Of a stretch of DNA of 64,000 bases, positions 21,301-32,304 are shown piece after piece. The number at the start of each line of letters is the position of its first letter. Within the stretch, counting starts at the first letter, position 1. The notes under the pieces were generated by a model that ran no database searches, was not told the origin of the DNA, and saw only the letters and a list, made by a program, of their open reading frames with translations. This stretch comes from Glandiceps talaboti (Eukaryota; Hemichordata; Enteropneusta; Spengelidae). Both the position numbers and the translations under genes were made by a program. The DNA lies in the NCBI RefSeq assembly GCF_964340395.1, contig NC_135551.1, positions 1,233,501-1,297,500 of the forward strand. The letters are read 5' to 3'.

Positions 21301-23273
21301 TGGTAGTCTTGGTGTGAAGAAATAACATGTACCTATGTAATGTATGGTTGGTAGTCTTGGTGTGAAGAAATAACATGTACCTATGTAATGTATGGTTGGT
21401 AGTCTTGGTGTGAAGAAATAACATGTACCTATGTAATGTAATGTATGGTTGGTAGTCTTGGTGTGAGGAAATAACATGTACCTATGTAATGTAATGTATG
21501 GTTGGTAGTCTTGGTGTGAAGAAATAACATGTACCTATGTAATGTATGGTTGGTAGTCTTAGTGTGAAGAAATAACATGTACCTATGTAATGTATGGTTG
21601 GTAGTCTATAGTGTGAAGAAATAACATGTACCTATGTAATGTATGGTTGGTAGTCTTGGTGTGAAGAAATAACACGTACCTATGTAATGTATGGTTGGTA
21701 GTCTTGGTGTGAAGAAATAACATGTACCTATGTAATGTAATGTATGGTTGGTAGTCTTGGTGTGAAGAAATAACATGTACCTATGTAATGTAATGTATGG
21801 TTGGTAGTCTTGGTGTGAAGAAATAACATGTACCTATGTAATGTATGGTTGGTAGTCTTAGTGTGAAGAAATAACATGTACCTATGTAATGTATGGTTGG
21901 TAGTCTATAGTGTGAAGAAATAACATGTACCTATGTAATGTATGGTTGGTAGTCTTGGTGTGAAGAAATAACACGTACCTATGTAATGTATGGTTGGTAG
22001 TCTTAGTGTGAAGAAATAACATGTACCTATGTAATGTAATGTATGGTTGGTAGTCTTAGTGTGAAGAAATAACATGTACCTATGTAATGTATGGTTGGTA
22101 GTCTTGGTGTGAAGAAATAACATGTCCCTATGTAATGTATGGTTGGTAGTCTTGGTGTGAAGAAATAACATGTACCTATGTAATGTATGGTTGGTAGTCT
22201 TGGTGTGAAGAAATAACATGTACCTATGTAATGTATGGTTGGTAGTCTTGGTGTGAAGAAATAACATGTACCTATGTAATGTATGGTTGGTAGTCTTGGT
22301 GTGAAGAAATAACATGTACCTATGTAATGTATGGTTGGTAGTCTTGGTGTGAAGAAATAACACGTACCTATGTAATGTATGGTTGGTAGTCTTGGTGTGA
22401 AGAAATAACATGTACCTATGTAATGTATGGTTGGTAGTCTTGGTGTGAAGAAATAACATGTACCTATGCAATGTAATGTATGGTTGGTAGTCTTGGTGTG
22501 AAAAAATAACATGTACCTATGTAATGTATGGTTGGTAGTCTTAGTGTGAAGAAATAACATGTACCTATGTAATGTATGGTTGGTAGTCTTGGTGTGAAGA
22601 AATAACATGTACCTATGTAATGTATGGTTGGTAGTCTTGGTGTGAAGAAATAACATGTACCTATGTAATGTATGGTTGGTAGTCTTGGTGTGAAGAAATA
22701 ACATGTACCTATGTAATGTAATGTAATGTATGGTTGGTAGTCTTGGTGTGAAGAAATAACACGTACCTATGTAATGTAATGTATGGTTGGTAGTCTTGGT
22801 GTGAAGAAATAACACGTACCTATGTAATGTAATGTATGGTTGGTAGTCTTGGTGTGAAGAAATAACATGTACCTATGTAATGTATGGTTGGTAGTCTTGG
22901 TGTGAAGAAATAACATGTACCTATGTAATGTATGGTGGGTAGTCTTAGTGTGAAGAAATAACATGTACCTATGTAATGTATGGTTGGTAGTCTTGATGTG
23001 AAGAAATAACATGTACCTATGTAATGTATGGTTGGTAGTCTTGGTGTGAAGAAATAACATGTACATATGTAATGTAATGTATGGTTGGTAGTCTTGGTGT
23101 GAAGAAATAACATGTACCTATGTAATGTAATGTATGGTTGGTAGTCTTGGTGTGAGGAAATGACATGTACCTATGTAATGTATGGTTGGTAGTCTTGGTG
23201 TGAAGAAATAACATGTACCTATGTAATGTAATGTATGGTTGGTAGTCTTGGTGTGAGGAAATGACATGTACCT
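18327..23273 (+). repeat. 48/53-bp satellite array 3, about 100 units
   Basis: This is the largest block, about 4.95 kb. It has the same unit as arrays 1 and 2 and carries variant markers such as CACGTACC, GTGAGGAAATGACATG and GTGAAAAAATAAC that recur at intervals. The array ends at 23,273, where CATGTACCTC runs into unique sequence. No further spacer occurs inside it. The + strand is strongly G-rich and C-poor (13 G to 4-5 C per unit). Confidence 0.95.
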
Positions 23274-23889
23274 CATATATAGTTGTCAATATCAATGCTT
23301 TTGAATTGGATAGCTGTCAATTTCATGTTGTACACCAAACAGAATGAATAATAATTTCACTCATCTTCTCATAAATTGTGAGCCACATAAGGGAAGTGCC
23401 TTACTGCCACTTGGATATCCTTTGTTCAATTTTAGTTGGCGGGACAGTACCGTAGCCTGCGCGGGGGGGGGGGGGGGCAGTTGCCCTGAGATTTTTTGGA
23501 AAAGAGAAAGAAAACAGCTACTTTTTGAATACATAGCAATGTTATTAAAATCGTTATTTACGTGACGATTCCTAGCATGCGCGATTTAAATTGATGGTTC
23601 ACTAAAGTCAAAAGTGACTGTACACTGACTACTCGCTAATTTATGTATCTCATATCTCTATTGTACGCTGGTTTAACTTTGAATAAAAACATGTCCAGTT
23701 AAAAATTGTAACTTTTTTGCAGTGTAGCAAATAAAAAATTCTTTGTGCGGGAAAGTACAAAAGAAGTGCACACATGCACTGTCCATTTTCCGCGAGTAAC
23801 AGTAATCTTGAAAGTCTCCGTCATTTGAAGATAGCAAGTCGCAATAATGGCAGTGAGTGAAACACCAAAAAATAAGTCATTGAAAATGA
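23274..23889. other. No gene recognised; G15 run at 23,463
   Basis: Unique DNA apart from a run of 15 G at 23,463-23,477. The G run is followed by a phrase with ATTTTTTGGA that faintly resembles the satellite spacer and the block near 25,440. No exon is seen. Confidence 0.5.
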
Positions 23890-24560
23890 CATAATCCCCG
23901 CTATGATTGGGTTTTAAGGAACTGGCAGTTTATGTTGTCATTTTCAAACCTGGTTAATGTTGTTTGGCCTCATATGGTTGTTTTTGATATCACTATTCTG
24001 TTCAAGCATGTCTGAGTTATGGCTTTCGACATGGAAAATTCACAAACAAAATGGCTGCCAGGTAGCCATATTGGATCGTATCACGACAACAATAAAAATG
24101 CACATGTATGTCATAGAACACTGTGCTAATACCAACTTTGAATGAGATCTGTTCAAGCATGTCTGAGTTATGGCTTTGGACAGGGAAAATTCGCAAACAA
24201 AATGGCTGCCAGGCAGCCATATCAGATTGTATCACAATGAAAATGGATATGCACATGTATGTCATAGAACACTGTCCTAATACCAACTTTGAATAAGATC
24301 TGTTCAAGCATGTCTGAGTTATGGCTTTGGACAGAGCAAATTCGCAAACAAAATGGCTGCTAGGCGGCCATATTGAATTGTATCATAAAACAAATTTACG
24401 TGCATATGTATGCCATAGTATGTTGCCCCTGTACCAAGTTTGAAAAAAATCGGTCCAGGCATCTCCAAGAAACGGCTCTGGACGGACGGATGGACAGACG
24501 GACGGACGCACAGAACCCAATCCATAAGTCTCCGTGCGGACTTCGTCCGGCAGGAACTAA
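23890..24560 (+). mobile_element. Helitron-like (HINE/pearl-type) element, family 2
   Basis: A left subterminal GATTGGGTT at 23,905-23,913 is matched in inverted form by AACCCAATC at 24,514-24,522. Between them lie three full 151-bp core repeats and part of a fourth, starting at 23,998, 24,149 and 24,300 with CTGTTCAAGCATGTCTGAGT. A short (GACG)n microsatellite follows at about 24,478-24,508. Just beyond is a hairpin, GCGGAC-TTC-GTCCGGC, near 24,536-24,551. This order (subterminal inverted repeats, tandem core, microsatellite, 3' hairpin) is the published plan of Helentron-associated elements. No Rep/helicase is encoded, so it would be mobilised in trans. Confidence 0.75.
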
Positions 24561-26495
24561 AAAGATGGAAACAGTCGTTCAACGTGAGGTTGCCTGCTGC
24601 ATGGAGTGACTCCGAAGATGTGCTCGGTCTCATTACATCGTGTTCCTTATATTAAAACCTTTACTGATAAAACGGCAGATTTCTTTTTGGAATATTTGGT
24701 GGCCCTGAAAAGTTATTAAACTAGGTACGCAGTTTAAGATCCTCTCTTTGAAGACCCACTTTCAACTGTGTTCGACGTTGTCTTTGGTTAAAAAGTTGTT
24801 TGATATAATTATCTCATTGCACTGACACTAGCGTTATTCCGCAATTCATTTTGAAGCTACAATTTGCTATGGAAAGTATGGCCCTTGTTTTGTAATCAGA
24901 GCTGTACCTTCGACATCAAAATCCAAACTTCAATTTCCATTATAATGATAATGACAAGGAGAATCCACTGAGTTCACCTTGGGTTTCGACATAAAGGAGG
25001 GCCATAAAAGTTTTGGGAGTTGGGTAAAGAAAAAGATTATTTTGTTATGCAACTTATTTGAGAAAGCACCATCCAATATTTTCTTTATTTAAAAGTTTTT
25101 GTGTTTATTTACTTTGAATATGACATCTTTTCGGCAACTACATTGAAAGATACATTAGGCCAGAAAAAAGGAAAAAGCTGTTCAAACTACCCATATTTTT
25201 TTTGGTGACGGGCAAAATACCCTCATGTGAGCTTCGCAAATTATATATTATCTTATATAGTGGTTTACTTGGCTCTGATGAAGCATACAAGCATGAATTG
25301 AGATCAAATTAAGCTGTTGCATATCCAATATGTACTAAAAAAAAGAATTGAAGAAAAGTTTACGACTATGGGAGTGGGCTGAGCAGGCATTGGGCCATCA
25401 AAAGTCTGAAAGCCTTGAAATGTTTTTCTCTTTATTCGGGATTTTTTGGAACCAAATTAAACTTCAGGAGAAGTCATTTACCAAGTGTACATCCGCAAAA
25501 TATCTTTCAGTTTGCCACAACAAAATACACTGCCAGATAAAGATGTACTGCATAGCATAATTGTTTCAATTCTGGTATTTTATTACCATATTCAAGCATT
25601 GTAAGACTTTAAATTATGTCTATGGTTTGATATTTTATGCCTCCAAATGGCCTCCTACACTGTCTTATCTTCAATTTTTTTCACCTTTGGAGTTGTCTCC
25701 TTCCAATCAGTAGCAATCAAGGTGATAATTGTCTGTCTCCCAAAACAAGATGGAAGGTGGTTGGCTAAGTACCTCCCTGTATAGGTTAGAGCTAATTAGA
25801 GACATCTCCTCATGCATGTGAAATCCACATCCTGTGTAAAGTAATCTCGTTCGGAGTATTATTGTAGTTGGATATCACTATTATTTTAATACATCATTGT
25901 ACCATATAATTTGATATCTCCACTGTAGTGTAGGTGACAGAAGGGGTGGCTAAAATAATGCTTGAGTTTCACTTGGCGGGACTTAGCAGTTTTTGAGTAG
26001 AGAGGGTGAAAGGAGCTACAACATTTGTTTATCCGTAAATTGTGTACATTTCCTAACTGTAGCTATGCAGACAAATTGCATGAGATAGTATCAAGATGAC
26101 TGAATAAGTTCTATCTAAACTTGACCTGAAATATTTTGCTATCATTATATATGGTTTGTTTTATCCTTGTCAAGCATTGTGAAAAAATGAAATCTACGTA
26201 TATACCCAATGTGATGGATAAGGTTGCCCGTTGACCAGCTTTAAAAAAAAAAATTCTGGCCCTATTTAAATGCATGATTGCACCAAGACAAAGTTCTGCC
26301 CCCTGGCCATTTGGTCAGCCAAGGCCCTGGGATCTGGAAATGTTGAGGGTAACAATGAAATCTGCATTCAGGAAGAGAAAAGGAAAACCAGCTACCGCAG
26401 CCAATCTACTGAATATATCTACCATCATTTATAAAGTTTTAATACATATAAATGTTAAGGTCAGGTGCAATAAATAATAAACAAGTTTGTTACGA
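24561..26495. other. No gene recognised; one diverged relative of the satellite spacer
   Basis: At about 25,435-25,495 the phrase GGAACCAAATTAAACTTCAGG, then CATTTACCAAGTGTAC, parallels the spacer phrase TGAACCAAATTTAACCCCAAG, then TTTACCAAGTACAT. The spacer therefore seems to have come from a dispersed repeat. A 67-codon frame at 26,274-26,477 begins in a small GC-richer island, but I see no family match. Confidence 0.45.
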
Positions 26496-26497
26496 GC

Positions 26498-26576
<79 letters not shown>

Positions 26577-26580
26577 GTCT
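26496..26580. repeat. (CTGT)n microsatellite
   Basis: About 20 uninterrupted CTGT units, then CTCTCTGCC. It is possibly the microsatellite end of a decayed element, but the flanks match no family seen here. Confidence 0.95.
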
Positions 26581-26869
26581 CTCTGCCCGCCGTTCTCTAT
26601 CTGTGTCTCATGTGCGTACATATTATGTATTATTTATTATTTATTATTTATTAAGCCGTGTACACAAGAAGTGAAATTGGCAAGGAAGTATACCAAAAGA
26701 AACACTGATGTTTACAATGTCTTGAAAATATTAAGTATATTACTGAGATATCTAGCTGTGACACTTGCTAGAGTATCATCTACAAATGAAAAAATGTACT
26801 TAAATAGAGAATGATTATCATATTTAAGTAACTGCGACTGTAAACTAAATAAAATGTCCAAGTATTCAT

Positions 26870-26889
26870 CACATACATACATACATACA

Positions 26890-26919
<30 letters not shown>
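26870..26919. repeat. (ACAT)n microsatellite
   Basis: Twelve ACAT units in otherwise unique AT-rich DNA. No associated element recognised. Confidence 0.95.
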
Positions 26920-26920
<1 letters not shown>

Positions 26921-27037
26921 CGGCCCTCGATATCAGTATGCGATTATAGTAGTATTGCGCCGAATCGGAGTGCGGCAACGACTTAAGTTTAGATAAAACG
27001 TAGGGAAAAAAAGGCGCGAGCGACTGTCGACAGTCTA

Positions 27038-28117
27038 GTTAGTGTAGTATAGTATAGTATAATACAATACAGTACAATACAGTACAATACAGTACAGTAC
27101 AATACAGTACAGTACACTACAGTACAGTACAGTACAGTACAGTACAGTACAGTACAGTACAATACAATACAATACAGTACAGTACAATACAGTACAGTAT
27201 AGTACAGTACAGTACATTACAGTACAGTATAGTACAGTACAGTACAGCACAGTACAGTACAATACAATACAATATAGTACAGTACAGTACAGTACAGTAC
27301 AATACAGTACAGTACACTACAGTACAGTACAGTACAGTGTGGTGCGGTGCTGTGCTGTTCATTGAGGTACAGTGTAGTGTAGTGTAGTGTAGTGTAGTGT
27401 AGTGTAGTGGAGAGTGTAGTGCAGTGTAGTGTAGTAATAGTGTAGTGTAGTGTAGTGTAGTGCAGTGCTGTATAGTATAGTGCAGTATGGTATAAATTAG
27501 TTTAGACTGTAGTGCAGTGTAACACAGTGTAGTGGAATATATAGTAGTGTAGTGTAGTGTAGTGCTTTGCAGTGTATTGTATTGAAGTATAGTACAGTAT
27601 AGTATAGTATAGTATAGTATAGTATAGTATAGTATAGTATAGTATAGTATAGTGTAGTGTAGTGTAGTGTAGTACAGTGTAGTACAGTACAGTACAGTAC
27701 AGTACAGTACAGTACAGTACAGTACAGTAGTACAGTACAGTACAGTACAGTACAGTACAGTACAGTAGTACAGTACAGTACAGTACAGTACAGTACAGTA
27801 CAGTACAGTACAGTACAGTGGCGTAGCATGGTATGGTGTGGTGTAGTATAGTATAGTCTAGTCTAGTCTAGTCTAGTATAGTATAGTATAGTATAGTATA
27901 GTATAGTATAGTATAGTATAGTATAGTATAGTATAGTGTAGTGTAGTGTAGTGTAGTGTAGTGTAGTGTAGTGTAGTGTAGTGTATAGTGTAGTGTGGTG
28001 TGGTGTGGTATAGTGTAGTATAGCATAGTGTGATATGGTGTTGTGTGGTATAGTGTAGTAAAGTATAGTATGATTGTTTTTGGTGTGGTGTAGTGTAGTG
28101 TAGTGTAGTGTAGTGTA
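27038..28117. repeat. Pentanucleotide array (TACAG / TATAG / TGTAG), about 1.08 kb
   Basis: Blocks of TACAG (27,060-27,345 and 27,665-27,820), TGTAG (27,365-27,480 and 27,935-28,005) and TATAG (27,590-27,655 and 27,870-27,940) follow each other. They differ at one or two positions of the pentamer and meet at graded junctions. On the minus strand the repeat encodes Tyr-Cys-Thr-Val-Leu cycles without stops, which explains several open frames. None is a gene. Confidence 0.95.
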
Positions 28118-28650
28118 TCACAGTAACATACCACCTAACAACAAAGGTTAGAGTGTGCTAATTTAGACAGAACAGAGTTTGTGTTCACTGTCTTTGATCA
28201 TGTTGATGTTTTGCAATCGGTTTGTAATTAAACTTATCAAAACAATTTCCATGTAACACCTATCGACTACAGAAGCTCTAGTTGTGGTGGAATTGGTAGT
28301 GGGTGAAGTTGATCTACATGTTGTGGTGGAATTCGGTAGTGGATGTAGTTCATCTGCCAATATACCCGTATTCAATCTACAATACATTTATTTTGGTCAA
28401 TCACAACGATTTATTTACAGTTAATTGTATTATTTAAAAAGCAAATGGAAACAACAATTAAATTGCTTTTTGTTTGTTATTTGCTGACATACTGCTGTAT
28501 ATGTTTTTACATTAAAATTTGGTTATTAGTAATGTGTTGTAATCGTCAGGTATTTTAATTTGGTATTATCATTTGTAAGCATTTAAAAATACATACGTGT
28601 ATGTGTTACAGTACTGCACTGTATTGATGGTCTAACGTGCAAGACGTATA
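28118..28650. other. No gene recognised
   Basis: AT-rich DNA. A 25-bp phrase with TTGTGGTGGAATT is duplicated at about 28,281 and 28,320. No exon or element is identified. Confidence 0.5.
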
Positions 28651-29905
28651 ATGTCCTGTGATCATTTGATATTATTGCACGTAATAACACGTACAGTGTC
28701 ATGTATTCATTTGGTATTATTGCACATAATAACACGTACAGTGTCATGTATTCATTTGGTATTATTGCACATAATAACACGTACAGTGTCATGTATTCAT
28801 TTGGTATTATTGCACATAATAACACGTACAGTGTCATGTATTCATTTGGTATTATTGCACATAATAACACGTACAGTGGCATGTGTTCATTTGGTATTAT
28901 TGCACATAATAACACGTACAGTGTCATGTATTCATTTGATATTATTGCACATAATGACACGTACAGTGTCATGTATTCATTTGATATTATTGCACATAAT
29001 GACACGTACAGTGGCATGTGTACATTTGGTATTATTGCACATAATAACACGTACAGTGTCATGTATTCATTTGGTATTATTGCACATAATAACACGTACA
29101 GTGTCATATATTCATTTGGTATTATTGCACATAATAATACGTACAGTGTCATGTATTCATTTGGTATTATTGCACATAATGACACGTACAGTGACATGTA
29201 TTCATTTGATATTATTGCACATAATGACACGTACAGTGGCATGTGTACATTTGGTATTATTGCACATAATAACACGTATAGTGTCATGTATTAATTTGGT
29301 GTTATTGCACATAATAACACGTACAGTGGCATGTGTTCATTTGGTATTATTGCACATAATAACACGTACAGTGTCATGTATTCATTTGGTATTATTGCAC
29401 ATAATAACACGCACAGTGTCTTGTATTCATTTGGTATTATTGCACATAATAACGCGTACAGTGTCATGTATTCATTTGGTATTATTGCACATAATAACAC
29501 GTACAGTGTCATGTATTCATTTGGTATTATTGCACATAATAGCACGTACAGTGTCATGTATTCATTTGGGATTATTGCACATAATAACACGTACAGTGTC
29601 ATGTATTCATTTGGTATTATTGCACATAATAACACGTACAGTGTCATGTATTCATTTGGTATTATTGCACATAATAACACGTACAGTGTCATGTATTCAT
29701 TTGGGATTATTGCACATAATAACGCGTACAGTGTCATGTATCCATTTGGTATTATTGCACATAATAACACGTACAGTGTCATGTATTCATTTGGTATTAT
29801 TGCACATAATAACACGTACAGTGTCATGTATTCATTTGGGATTATTGCACATAATAACACGTACAGTGGCATGTATTCATTTGGTATTATTGCACAAAAT
29901 GACAT
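28651..29905 (+). repeat. 45-bp minisatellite, about 28 units
   Basis: The unit starts GTGTCATGTATTCATTTGGT, continues ATTATTGCACATAATAACAC, and ends GTACA. Spacing is strictly 45 bp, so frames stay open on both strands (435 codons on +). A variant pair (GGCATGTGTTCAT, then TTTGATATT with AATGACAC) recurs, showing local block duplication. Each unit contains TTATT-GCAC-AATAA-type self-complementarity. The fixed length is a multiple of three, but the + and - frames are equally open, so I read it as non-coding. Confidence 0.95.
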
Positions 29906-30560
29906 GTAACATACGTCATATCAACGGTCACATTAAAAAGGTGTTTAAACTACCTTGAGTCGAACGAAAACGTGTCGAAACGTTCGTGCAACCTTGTAAT
30001 CATAACATTGGAGGTCAAACAGACGATATATTGTGTATATAGGTGGAAGTGTTTCAAATTAGGATGAAAGTAACACATTGATGTGTGATGTACAAAAGAA
30101 TTTAGACACTGCATTGGCCAAAGCAATAATAACGAATTATTTTGCGACTAACCAGACCATTGTGTGTATGGAACAGTAGGTCGATATCGTGTGCAATAAG
30201 GATTGTCGGTGTATTATCACTATTAGTGTTAGTGTCAAATTTAATCTCAATATATATGTATTATCCACGTGAATATCTTGCAAATCATGGACTTTTATTA
30301 TAATTGGTACACATCGTTCGATTTTCGTACGTGTGTTTGAAACGGGTATATCGCCATTCTACGTTAACGAAAAGACAAACGTTGTTACCCAAAGTATCCC
30401 CCATACTAGGTTTATCGCCGTTTCTGCATTTCTAATATGTCTTTATCCATATCATCAGATGGATGTTTGAACGTTAACCTTGACCATATCCTTGGTCATG
30501 CTCGTCACATCCCACAATTTGCACACTAATTGCCACGCGTAAAACAATTGAACACACATG
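29906..30560. other. No gene recognised
   Basis: AT-rich unique DNA. CGAACG at 29,961-29,966 and CGTTCG at 29,981-29,986 form a short inverted repeat around GTGTCGAAA. I see no ribozyme core. Confidence 0.5.
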
Positions 30561-30780
30561 ATTGTAGTGTACAGTTCTTTGGGATTTGAGTCTCTCCTAG
30601 TCATTCTGACACAATCATAATAGCCATCGTGATCTCAACTCGCTTATATATAGAGTTGGCTAATTTATCGAACGCAGACTAGGTTTCAGCTAAGGTAAAA
30701 TGAAGTATGTGGTGACCCAACATTGTTCCAAATAAATCTGCACTGTGTGTTTCTCCGGTGTGTCTCGTGGTTTTGACATT
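30561..30780 (+). promoter_or_regulatory. TATA box plus polyadenylation signal, possible solo LTR
   Basis: TATATATAG lies at 30,645-30,653. About 85 bp downstream is AATAAA at 30,731-30,736, followed by a GT-rich tract (TGTGTGTTTCTCCGGTGTGT). A TATA box and polyadenylation signal this close together, with a block beginning TGTAGTG (about 30,563) and a possible end at TTTGACA, is the structure of a Gypsy-type solo LTR. I could not find a target duplication or a second copy. A small TATA-driven promoter is the alternative. Confidence 0.3.
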
Positions 30781-32304
30781 GTTCTTATGTTGAAGGAGAC
30801 ATCTACCCGTTTCCAGTCTCATCTGCTCAGAAAGTTTCGATTGTTGTATTTGACATTACACGGTAAAATTATCGTAGACTATGTTGGTATATTAGATTAA
30901 ACAGATATCTATTCATACCTAAACAAACTGAAAAGGGATCAATTTAGATACACAACGTAACCTCTTATAACAAGCTGGCAAACTTGTGAGGGAAAGTGAA
31001 ATGAGTTAGGTATGGTGATGCATTTTATCAAAGTACGTTAACCAATGAAACAGAGACACAAAAAAACCTGAAGACCAAGCATTTTATTGTTTATCTTTGA
31101 AATGTGATCTGACAAACCTATTGATATTGATTCATATAGACTCAGACAACTGAGGTATAGATGACTTTTTTCCAATATAGCCGATCTAAAAGAAATTAAA
31201 AGTCTCCAAAAAATCATGGGATTACAGTAATTTTGTTAAAATAATGTCTATGTAATGACGTAGTACATTGAACATGAGAAGGGGTGACACCAAGGCCACA
31301 CTGATCTTGTCAGTGTCCACCGTTACTAAGTACAATGACATATGCATACAGAATAGCAAATGAATACTTGAACTGTTAGTCAAATGGCGATGATCACGCC
31401 ATGACATTGTATTTTATATTGTCTTTATATTAAAGTGTCTTTAATGGCTTACATAGTTCATGATAACCGAGAAAAGCATGCAGAAATTAAAGAAAATGGC
31501 TAATGACCACCTCTACTAAACAGACAAATTCCAAGTCAAACTTGAGTATAGGCCAAAGTCCAGTATTAATTTATTTAAATGGTTTATCATCATATATTTT
31601 CAGATTTTCAATAATTGTATATTTTTATGCTTGTATTCTAAATGGGATGAACATTTTCGAATGATGAACCATGAAACCATCTTGGCTACAAAAAATCTAG
31701 TATAACGCCCTCATATTTGCGTCATAGTTTGTTTATAAAAACTCTTCTATATTAGGTTGATTTGGGGAAAACTTAACATATTGAAATTGGTATTCGTTTT
31801 AATAATTCACTCTGGAGTCAAGTAGATCAACTGCGCTCTATATAGGGGCTTACAGTGATCTTTGACGTTTCCTGGAACGAGCCTGTCTCTTTCAAAACAG
31901 TTGACATGTGTAAGCAATTAGTAGCGTCGTCAATGAATTAACATATGTGATTTTCAGAAATTAAATACCTATAATATTTCCGATGATTTATCATTTTCGC
32001 TCCACCTGCGGCGTTTAAAACAAGAGCAAGTACCGGGAACATTATCGCTTTAAACAATATCACGTGTGATCATATTTTCGACTCATCTATGTTATACTGG
32101 CTAAGTATGTATGATCGTCTATGATCAAACCCTATTTACATCTCTTAATTTTACCATTTGTTGGTAAACAAGTATTCAGGTTGGTAACCCAATCACATTA
32201 GCATAATAATTTGTTGGTTAACACAGCAAATCAAATGATCAGAAATGAGAATTGAGCTGTTTCGGTGAAAGTTTGGTGTATTTTACGACGACGGGTAAAA
32301 CACA
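30781..32304. other. No gene recognised
   Basis: About 1.5 kb of unique AT-rich DNA without tandem repeats, recognised transposon parts or convincing exons. The longest frame (61 codons, minus, 31,222-31,407) is of chance length. Confidence 0.5.

Noticed and set aside
24319-24633. 104-codon minus frame as a gene
   Set aside because: It lies mostly in the core and hairpin end of a Helitron-like element, and the RPSVHPSV phrase is the reverse translation of its GACG microsatellite.
25276-25310. CTGATGA motif as a hammerhead ribozyme
   Set aside because: No GAAA box or third helix follows. Only the first conserved block is present.
28651-29958. 435-codon frame as a tandem membrane protein
   Set aside because: The opposite strand and a second + frame are open across the same units. 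No start or splice context.
29957-29990. CGAAACGTTCG near an inverted repeat as a Penelope-associated ribozyme
   Set aside because: The CUGANGA block is missing and no Penelope RT or GIY-YIG remnant is near.
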